Below are positions 1 to 5,500 of a DNA stretch of 8,792 nt, one piece after another. Location of the stretch: the NCBI GenBank assembly GCA_039714855.1, contig JBDLIL010000041.1, forward strand, positions 1 to 8,792, given 5' to 3'. Origin of the DNA: JBDLIL01 sp039714855. GTDB lineage: Bacteria > Patescibacteriota > Microgenomatia > UBA1400 > PJMF01. The position numbers and the translations under genes are program-made. The notes beneath the pieces were generated by a model. That model had not been told where the DNA came from. It saw nothing but the letters and a program-made list of their open reading frames with translations, and made no database searches. The first letter of the stretch is position 1, and each line of letters begins with the position of its first letter.

Positions 1-275
1 TACCAAACTTCTTTTTTCAGAGGCTTGCCAGCGCGGAAGTTGACTACGTTGTGACCTTTTACAGTTTGGCGTTTTTTCTCGTCACCGAAAGGGACGACTT
101 GCTTGTCAGAGACTTTGCTGACATAGAAAGTGCCAAATCCTGAAAGAACCACCTTATCGCCTTTTTTTAAAGCTCTGGTGACCTCTGAAAAAAGTGTTTC
201 CACTGCTTCTTCAGATGCGCGTTTAGTAAGATGGGCTTTTTTTGAGACGATGGCTATGAGTTGTGATTTTGTCAT
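1..275 (-). CDS. HU-family nucleoid DNA-binding protein (3' end at window edge)
   Basis: Reading from the ATG at 275-273 gives 91 codons and then 'TA' at the window edge. HU proteins are usually 90-95 aa, so probably only the last base of a stop codon is missing. The sequence shows the HU fold: an N-terminal helical pair beginning MTKSQLIAIVSKKA, the hallmark GFGTF at residues 46-50, a beta-arm region at about 51-79, and the closing NFRAGKPLKKEV at 79-90. The usual arm-tip RNPxTG is not present, but a proline (P62, followed by FG) sits about where the intercalating proline is expected. HU dimers bend and compact DNA with little sequence specificity and act in the cytoplasm on the nucleoid. 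It has its own Shine-Dalgarno site and lies 55 bp after the VanZ-like gene. The family assignment is firm; whether it is classical HU or a divergent paralogue is not. Confidence 0.93.
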   Translation of the reverse strand, partial: MTKSQLIAIVSKKAHLTKRASEEAVETLFSEVTRALKKGDKVVLSGFGTFYVSKVSDKQVVPFGDEKKRQTVKGHNVVNFRAGKPLKKEVW

Positions 276-283
276 ATATTCAA

Positions 284-287
284 TCCT
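284..287 (-). promoter_or_regulatory. Shine-Dalgarno site of the HU gene
   Basis: AGGA lies 8 nt upstream of the ATG at 275 on the minus strand, at normal spacing. It supports that start. A TATATG hexamer at 300-305 could be a -10 element, but I see no convincing -35, so I do not call a promoter. Confidence 0.6.
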
Positions 288-330
288 ACCACAGAAGTGC
301 ATATACGCAATAAGTGAGTATGATGCAGAT

Positions 331-753
331 CTATATGTATTTATATTTCTTTAGAAAGGCTATGCCTACACCCAACATATCAAAGCCAACATCTCTAAGT
401 GTGGCAAATCTACCGGGTACAAAATATTGGTGAATTTCATCACTGACAGCATAGACAAGGCAAATTAAGATTGGTAAGTAGAGCAATCTGGAGTTGTTTT
501 TGAGCTTGCTTGCTCGTTGGCGAGTTAGGGATTTATTCACAGTTCTGAAAAGCAAAAGATAAAGTACAGCATAGACAAAAATATGAGCTGTTTTTTTTAG
601 CACAAAATCAAGAGCAGAGAACTCTACACTAGGCAACAGCTGTTGAGAAGAAAAAATAAAAATAAGCAAGGCCCAAAGTACGGGAGGGCTATAAACAAAC
701 ATGAAGTTAGAAAATTTATTCTCTAATATCGATGTTTTTTTGGTAGTACTCAT
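331..753 (-). CDS. VanZ-like family membrane protein
   Basis: A 140-aa protein with about four hydrophobic segments (residues about 18-35, 55-71, 88-103 and 122-135). It carries the VanZ-like signature: SSQ at 35-37, a Lys then His in the second segment (K54, H57), SDEIHQ at 104-109, PGR at 113-115, and a final DxxxD (121, 125) before the last span. VanZ itself gives low-level teicoplanin resistance in enterococci. Most chromosomal relatives have no known role, so resistance should not be inferred. It is an inner-membrane protein by prediction. The ATG at 753 overlaps the lamin-tail gene by 38 nt and has no Shine-Dalgarno site. An alternative ATG at 702 avoids the overlap and sits just before the first membrane segment, also without a site. 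It is probably co-transcribed with, and translationally coupled to, the gene before it. Confidence 0.87.
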   Translation of the reverse strand: MSTTKKTSILENKFSNFMFVYSPPVLWALLIFIFSSQQLLPSVEFSALDFVLKKTAHIFVYAVLYLLLFRTVNKSLTRQRASKLKNNSRLLYLPILICLVYAVSDEIHQYFVPGRFATLRDVGFDMLGVGIAFLKKYKYI

Positions 754-2011
754 ATAATTTGTAGCTAGAGCTAGAAGCTAATACTAGACCCCCTAGTATA
801 ACATTGCCAATGGCGTTTCGGCTATCTGCGAGAGCATCAGAGCTGTTGACAGTTGCTTTGTCTGCATCTGTTTGGTTTTTCTCTGTACTAGTGCCCAGTA
901 CCAGACCAGTAGGGTCTATGGGGGGAATAAATGGGCTATGGGTAGTGGGTAGTGAGTAATTAGTTTTAGTAATTGGATATTGGTAATTTGTGTTTGTTTG
1001 GGATTTGTTATTTGGAATTTGATTATTTACGTTATCTTCTTGTTTATTTTCTTCGTTGTTTTCTAAATCAGTATAAACATTGCTTGTTCCCCTAGTGGCT
1101 GTGCTAGTTTCTTGCCAACTGCCATCATGATAAATAAAGCTGTTGCCTTTGCTGCTACATTTTGTGTAAGAAACTTCAAAAGCTTTTTGTTCATCTGGAG
1201 CTTCTAAAATGACAGTATCACCAGAATTATTAAGCAAGCTACTAGACCATGTTATTATGCCAAGAGATTTAGGGTTAATACTTATATTTATAGTTTTGGA
1301 ATTATCACTGGCGTCACGAATTTTCCAATCTTCTAGATTTATTAAATTATCAGAGTTGTTGTAAATTTCAATCCACTCAGATTCACCAGAGATAGGGCAG
1401 GGGGAGATTTCAGATAAAGAGATACTAGATACTGGATACTGGATATTTGGGGTGGGGGAGGGACTAGGAGGGGTTGTAGGGCTAGGTGTTGGTGATGGGG
1501 TGGGGCTTGGTTGTGGGTTGGCTTCTCCAGGGCTACTAATATCTAATATCCATTCTTCAGTATCTACCCTACTCCAGCTCTCCCCCACCTGACTATTCTG
1601 ATAATCCATACTATCAATTATTTCTCCTAAATTATTTTTTAAAGTTACGCCGTCAGCAGAATTATTTAGTTTAGAGCTAGCTAGCTCAATTACTAAAAAT
1701 CCCAGTGACTCGATAACTTGATCAGTAAATTCATAAATAGTGCTGGGAGACGAAAGTTGATCTTCTAGAGTCCAGTTATTCAAATTTGCTGATTCGCTGG
1801 CACTGTTGTAAAGCTCGATCCATTCAGGTTGGGAAGAGTCGTTCGGGTGAGGGAAGGCCTCATTGATAATAATGCTTGCTTGCGCTGAAGAACTAATGGT
1901 TAAAAAAAATAAAAATATAAAAATAAGAGATACAAAGCATCTGATATTGGATATTAGATATCGGATATCAGTAATACTAAATATTAGCTTTGAGACTTTT
2001 GATAAATGCAT
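716..2011 (-). CDS. Secreted surface protein with two lamin-tail domains
   Basis: A 431-aa protein. Residues 1-45 are an export signal with a long n-region, a hydrophobic core at about 26-42 and an AQA cleavage motif at 43-45. Residues 46-165 form a lamin-tail (LTD) domain (INEAFPHP, then EWIELYN and NLNNWTLED). A Pro/Ser/Thr linker of PSPTP units spans 166-191, and a second LTD spans about 195-310 (LSEISPCP, EWIEIYNN, INLEDWKIRD). An Asn/Thr/Ser-rich spacer at 311-400 and a hydrophobic segment at 401-414 with a short charged tail follow, which suggests anchoring in the membrane with the LTDs outside. Bacterial LTDs occur in surface or extracellular proteins, and their ligands are mostly unknown. 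I chose the ATG at 2011 because AGGAG lies 5 nt before it; an ATG at 2035 lacks such a site. The gene overlaps the four-helix-bundle gene by 35 nt. Three heptanucleotide arrays lie inside it, one in the signal peptide and two in linkers. Confidence 0.85.
   Translation of the reverse strand: MHLSKVSKLIFSITDIRYLISNIRCFVSLIFIFLFFLTISSSAQASIIINEAFPHPNDSSQPEWIELYNSASESANLNNWTLEDQLSSPSTIYEFTDQVIESLGFLVIELASSKLNNSADGVTLKNNLGEIIDSMDYQNSQVGESWSRVDTEEWILDISSPGEANPQPSPTPSPTPSPTTPPSPSPTPNIQYPVSSISLSEISPCPISGESEWIEIYNNSDNLINLEDWKIRDASDNSKTINISINPKSLGIITWSSSLLNNSGDTVILEAPDEQKAFEVSYTKCSSKGNSFIYHDGSWQETSTATRGTSNVYTDLENNEENKQEDNVNNQIPNNKSQTNTNYQYPITKTNYSLPTTHSPFIPPIDPTGLVLGTSTEKNQTDADKATVNSSDALADSRNAIGNVILGGLVLASSSSYKLYEYYQKNIDIRE
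781..799. repeat. Intragenic 7-bp palindrome with 5-nt loop
   Basis: ATACTAG at 781-787 and CTAGTAT at 793-799 are perfect reverse complements around ACCCC. The element lies in the codons for the C-terminal membrane segment of the lamin-tail protein, 28 nt upstream of the VanZ-like ATG. There is no U-run after it in the transcript, so it is not a typical terminator. It could influence translation of the VanZ-like gene. Confidence 0.5.
933..1028. repeat. Degenerate heptanucleotide array, translated in the lamin-tail linker
   Basis: About a dozen 7-bp units can be lined up, the clearest being GGGTAGT twice in a row at 940-953, GGATATT and GGTAATT at 975-988, and GGGATTT, GTTATTT and GGAATTT at 1000-1020. 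One 11-bp irregularity at 989-999 interrupts them. Because 7 is not a multiple of 3, three units make 21 nt and 7 residues. The encoded linker therefore repeats loosely as NYQYPIT and NYSLPTT. It belongs to the spacer between the second LTD and the membrane segment, where added length is tolerated. Confidence 0.65.
1421..1448. repeat. Heptanucleotide array, four units, in-frame in the lamin-tail gene
   Basis: Four exact-length 7-bp units in tandem: GATACTA, GATACTG, GATACTG and GATATTT. They encode the junction between the PSPTP linker and the second LTD on the minus strand (around NIQYPVSSIS). Orientation and consensus (GATAYTR on the plus strand) match the arrays at 1943 and 2361. Confidence 0.85.
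1449..1506 (+). other. G-rich tract with G-quadruplex pattern
   Basis: The plus strand (the template strand of the lamin-tail gene) has runs of 4, 5, 3 and 4 G at 1449-1473 with loops of 1, 1 and 7 nt. This meets the usual G3+N1-7 quadruplex pattern. Further G runs at 1479-1481, 1497-1500 and 1502-1505 follow. It arises from the Pro codons of the PSPTP linker. A structure in the template strand could slow polymerases; this is inference only. Confidence 0.5.
1943..1986. repeat. Heptanucleotide array spanning the four-helix-bundle stop codon
   Basis: Four clean 7-bp units at 1943-1970 (GATATTG, GATATTA, GATATCG, GATATCA), a 2-nt break, then two more diverged units at 1973-1986. The TAG stop of the four-helix-bundle gene (1977-1979) lies inside one of these units. 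On the minus strand the array also encodes about residues 9-24 of the lamin-tail protein, in its signal-peptide n-region (ITDIRYLISNIR). Confidence 0.85.
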
Positions 2012-2342
2012 TAATTCTCCTAGATAAATTATCATATTGTTTGCATAGATTGGCGGTGGTATCTGAGTCTAAATATCCCAGTTCGCCTGAGAACAAGATA
2101 AAGTTTTGTGATTCGAATAACGAACCTCTTGCTAGATAAAAAAATCTAATTTTATCTTTGTAATGATATCTGCCAAAACCTTCAGCAATATTTGCTCCGA
2201 CAGAAGTAGAGCATCTTCTCAGCTGGCTAGTAATTCCAAATTTTTCTTCGGTTGGAAATTTTCTGCTTAATTTATAGATTTGAAGTGAGATTTTTGTTGC
2301 TTCTTGCCAGATTTTTAAATCGGAGAACTTTGTAATTTTCAT
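1977..2342 (-). CDS. Four-helix-bundle protein (23S rRNA intervening-sequence / Avd-like family)
   Basis: A 121-aa protein of the length and pattern of the PF05635-type four-helix-bundle family. Its motifs run in order: FSDLKIWQEA at residues 6-15, FPTEEKFGI at 29-37, QLRR at 40-43, SVGANIAEGFGR at 47-58, and ARGSLFES at 71-78 in the third helix. The family was first seen encoded inside insertions of 23S rRNA genes. It is related to Avd, the nucleic-acid-binding accessory protein of diversity-generating retroelements, and most stand-alone copies have no proven role. No rRNA, reverse transcriptase or template/variable repeat pair is visible here. The ATG at 2342 has no Shine-Dalgarno site, but the protein starts with the expected family N-terminus. 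Heptanucleotide arrays lie 10 bp upstream and across the stop. The 3' end overlaps the lamin-tail start by 35 nt, so the two may be translationally coupled. Confidence 0.93.
   Translation of the reverse strand: MKITKFSDLKIWQEATKISLQIYKLSRKFPTEEKFGITSQLRRCSTSVGANIAEGFGRYHYKDKIRFFYLARGSLFESQNFILFSGELGYLDSDTTANLCKQYDNLSRRINAFIKSLKANI
2017..2021 (-). promoter_or_regulatory. Shine-Dalgarno site of the lamin-tail gene
   Basis: AGGAG sits 5 nt before the ATG at 2011 on the minus strand, inside the end of the four-helix-bundle gene. It decides the start of the lamin-tail gene over the upstream ATG at 2035. Confidence 0.75.
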
Positions 2343-2352
2343 GTCGTTTTTA

Positions 2353-2388
2353 GATATAAAGATATTAGATACTGGATATTGGTTATTG
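2353..2388. repeat. Heptanucleotide array upstream of the four-helix-bundle gene
   Basis: Four contiguous 7-bp units at 2361-2388 (GATATTA, GATACTG, GATATTG, GTTATTG), preceded by a diverged unit with one extra base at 2353-2360. It begins 10 bp from the four-helix-bundle ATG and has the same orientation as the arrays at 1421 and 1943. It forms one arm of an inverted repeat with 2402-2429. Confidence 0.85.
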
Positions 2389-2401
2389 ATTTTTTATCAA
2401 C

Positions 2402-2429
2402 TAATATCAAATATCTAATCTCCAATATC
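2402..2429. repeat. Heptanucleotide array in inverted orientation
   Basis: Four 7-bp units of the reverse-complement type (TAATATC, AAATATC, TAATCTC, CAATATC). Paired with 2361-2388 across a 13-nt loop, 21 of 28 positions are Watson-Crick and 2 are G-T. Nested at the centre is a perfect 5-bp hairpin, TTGAT at 2386-2390 with ATCAA at 2396-2400. The pair could form a cruciform or, if transcribed, an RNA hairpin ahead of the four-helix-bundle gene. Confidence 0.8.
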
Positions 2430-2431
2430 TT

Positions 2432-2446
2432 GTACACGCAGTGTAC
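2432..2446. repeat. Short perfect palindrome GTACAC-GCA-GTGTAC
   Basis: A 6-bp perfect stem with a 3-nt loop, extendable by one T-G and one T-A pair to 2430-2448. It abuts the inverted heptad array. There is no T-run on either side, so it is not a standard terminator. It might be an operator, a repeat boundary or an RNA hairpin. Confidence 0.6.
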
Positions 2447-2460
2447 GACCAAATTCTTGG

Positions 2461-2540
2461 AAATACCTTGGGTTAGGAAGGCAGTAATTCTAGCCTGTCC
2501 TGCGAAGCTTTAGCGAAGTAGGAGAAATACCTGGGGTTTG
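2461..2540. repeat. 16-bp direct repeat, two copies 64 bp apart
   Basis: AAATACCTTGGGTTAG at 2461-2476 recurs as AAATACCTGGGGTTTG at 2525-2540, with 14 of 16 bases identical. The two copies bracket the REP-like hairpin at 2498-2523. The second copy ends 9 bp from the stop codon of the large membrane gene. Confidence 0.7.
2498..2523. repeat. REP-like hairpin with symmetric GAA/GAA internal loop
   Basis: TCCTGC at 2498-2503 pairs with GTAGGA at 2518-2523 (one G-T pair). A 3x3 internal loop, GAA against GAA, follows, and then a GC-TTTA-GC tip. Opposed GAA triplets can form sheared G-A pairs, so the structure may be more stable than it looks. From memory, close variants of this CGAAGCTTTAGCGAAG core recur between genes in candidate-phyla genomes; I cannot verify that here. 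It lies just after the large membrane gene on the minus strand. There is no following U-run, so an intrinsic terminator is not supported. Confidence 0.65.
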
Positions 2541-2549
2541 GGAAAATAA

Positions 2550-5500
2550 CTACTGTCCCAAGAGTGAGCTTTTAAGTTTGTTTTTTATTTTTTGATCTTT
2601 ATTCTTTAATTTCCTATCTCTGGCAAATATAATTATAAATCCTAAAAAAGTGCCTATCAGCAGGACATAGCCCAAGAAACTAAGTAATTGAGGCCAGAAA
2701 ATTATTATCACTTCATATTCGCCCGGGTTTTCTATCATCCAGGCATTTGCCCAGCCGTTGTGTTTGTAATGGGGAAGGAGTGAATAATTAAAAGAGAATC
2801 CCCTCTTATTAAAGAGGGGCAGGCTGAAAGCCGGGGTGTTTGCAGGTCGAGCGAAGGCCAGCCAGAAATCATTGTATGCTTGTGAAAACGCCAATAGGCC
2901 ATCACCTGATCCCGAGCTCATTTTTACAGAATACAGAAATCCAAGATTGTAGTTAATCTTTTTTATCTCGCTATTATTTTTAATTTCTGAATCATTTGAA
3001 TTAACACTAATAGTAGAAACTAGCTTAATAGGATAAGAATAAAGATTAAATGCTTCAATACTATTTTGACTTATATCTAGTCCGTGTGATCGGTTGTCTA
3101 TTGTTAGAGATGGATTGCTTAAAGAAAAGCTATTTTCTGGAATTACTAAGAAATTATTTTCGTAGAAACTATCTGTAGAAGCTATTCTTGACCACAGTGC
3201 ATTATCCTCTCCTCTCAGTTGAATTGAGGGGCTAAGGCCGGAATTGTTTTCTCCCTTGACCTTCATAATGAAAGCGTCACTGGATGAAACGCTATCAAAT
3301 TTAGCTGAGTCGCACAAAGTCCCTTGATTTTCTGATCTATAAATTATCTTGCCATTTTTGTACTCTTTATTTATTGATCCTCTTTCTCTTGGATCGCAGT
3401 GTTTTTCTTTAGTTTCACTTATTTTTTTACTATCTATTTTATAGATGGGAGATTTCACTTGGATTTGGATTTCGTTATTCTCCTCATTTAATTTGCTAAG
3501 AATATTATTTTGATGAGTGTTCCAGAAATTTGCATCAACTGTTTTTGTTATTATTTGATCTTTGTCTATAGATGAGAGCTCGTTATTATTCTCATTATTA
3601 ATACTTTTTTTATCGATAACTTCTATTAGTATCTCTTTTCCATATTCAAGAGAAATAAATTCTTCAAAAGAATCTCCGGGATTAAGCTCTACTGCTTGTT
3701 TGTTGATATTTACTAATATCTCTTTATTGCTGGTAGCTGTCTCCATGCTTATTTTTTCAAAATCTGGGACGTCAATTTCTTCTTCATTAACAGTTATTTT
3801 TACTGGATTTGTTATTTTTATGCCTAGTTCTCCATTTTCATAAGAAATCTCGCTGGGATAGCTCTGCAATCCTGTTTTGCTTATGGGGATTTCAAGAAAA
3901 GTATTTTCATCTTTGACATCCATATTTTTATTTAATGATATAAAGGCATAATCTTTATTATTAGAGATTTCAAGCAAATTATTTGAGTCTTTAAGAATTT
4001 CTAAAAATGGAAAAGTGCTACTATTTTTTGTTTCTGCTTTTTTGCTTATATAAGCCAAGTTTGGATCAAAAATTGGATCATAGTTTAACCTGCTTGTTTC
4101 AAAGCCATTTGTTTTTTTGTATGTATTTGGCGCAGACAGCAGTTCTTTTTTATCATTTATTTTATAGAGACTTATAAAATCATCTTTAAAGGCCAACTTG
4201 GCTGACAATTGTTTTAGCGATGATCTCAAATTTTCTATATTCTCTTTGCTCTCTATGTTGTTGGGGTCATAAATACTTTCATCTACTAGTACAAATGACA
4301 CAGAATACTTTTTTAATACATTTAGTAGTTTTTCAGGATCGGATTGTTTTTGAGCATGAAATGCCTCTCTAAAAAATGATTCATTGTAAGGGCTCCAGAC
4401 ATCAAAGGATCTGTGAAGCATTGCTTGCTTGATGTCATACCATAGGAATCCAGATCCTGTGTATCCAGGTTTTCCTTCCCACTTATGTATATCCCACCCA
4501 GAGGATGTAATAATTGGCAGTGGTGCGATGCGCAGGCTTGCATCTTCTTTTTTTAGGTAATGAAATAATTTTTCATAACTTTTTGGTAGCTTTATTTTTG
4601 AGCCTTTATACAGATAGTTTCCCTGAAAACTAGGGAGAGAGTAATAGCTTAGCATTGGAATTATTGCTAAAAAGCTTAGCGTGATGGCTAGGGTTGAAGC
4701 GAGTTTGGATTTTTTTCTTATGAGCGAATAAATAGAATACAAAAGACCTCCAATTCCCAAAGATAAGAAAAAGCTTAGCGACATTGATAATTTGCTAAAA
4801 GGTATGCGGAATGCTTGGCCAAGTATAGGAACAGACTCAATTATTTTTGAGAAAGGTGAGAGTAATGTTTCACCCTGGGTTAAAAACAGTATTACTAATA
4901 AGCCACAAATCCCAATGGCGTATTTAGATTCCCTTTTTTTGATTAATAATAATATTTGAGAAAAAATACCCAATATTGCAATAGAGAAGAGAAAATAAGC
5001 GATAGTTTTTATTGTTTTGTTTTCAAAATGATTTATCCACGGTTGTAATACTTCAGCCAAATTTGATTGTTTGTCAAATCTATTTTGATCGTAAGAATCA
5101 AAGTAAAGACTTTCTGGGACTGCCAGCTTTTCTATTCTTCCATAATATTTGCTTTTCAATTGATAAGAAGGAGTGGTGTCTTGATTTAGAGTGGAGTTTA
5201 GATAATCATTTTTTTGATTGATGGTAAATAGTCCCAATGGCGGTATCCAGTAAGCATTGCTTAAAAATATGATTGCTATTATCGCAAATGCTATTTTGAG
5301 TGTTCTTTTATTTCTTTCTAATAATAATTCGGCAATGAGAATCACTGAAACAAATAAGATATATGAAATAAAAACTGGTGGTACAAACGCTGTGATTGAG
5401 AAGAAGAAATTCAAAATAAAAAAATAAAAGTATTTTTTCTTGCTTGGTTTTTTCAATATTTGAAAAAGCAAGAACAAACTCCATGGCAATAGTCCATACA

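Noticed and set aside
130..354. Plus-strand frame of 74 codons over the HU gene
   Set aside because: It lies opposite the clear HU gene, resembles no family and has no ribosome site.
331..753. Teicoplanin resistance gene
   Set aside because: Only the VanZ-like family is supported. No other van genes are present and chromosomal relatives mostly have no shown role in resistance.
1977..2342. Diversity-generating retroelement based on the Avd-like protein
   Set aside because: No reverse transcriptase and no template/variable repeat pair are visible in the window.
1421..2429. CRISPR array made of the heptad repeats
   Set aside because: Units are 7 bp with no unique spacers and no cas genes; this is tandem repeat DNA.
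2432..2523. Intrinsic terminator for the large membrane gene
   Set aside because: The hairpins in the gap are not followed by a U-run on the minus strand; termination there may be of another type.
3562..3843. Plus-strand frame of 93 codons
   Set aside because: It is the antisense shadow of the large membrane gene; its Ser/Ile-rich make-up is the complement of Asn/Glu/Asp-rich codons.
4322..4543. Minus-strand frame of 73 codons in another register
   Set aside because: It lies wholly inside the large membrane gene in a different frame, with no recognisable family.
5012..5221. Plus-strand frame of 69 codons
   Set aside because: Antisense to a well-supported membrane-protein region; no start signal or family resemblance.
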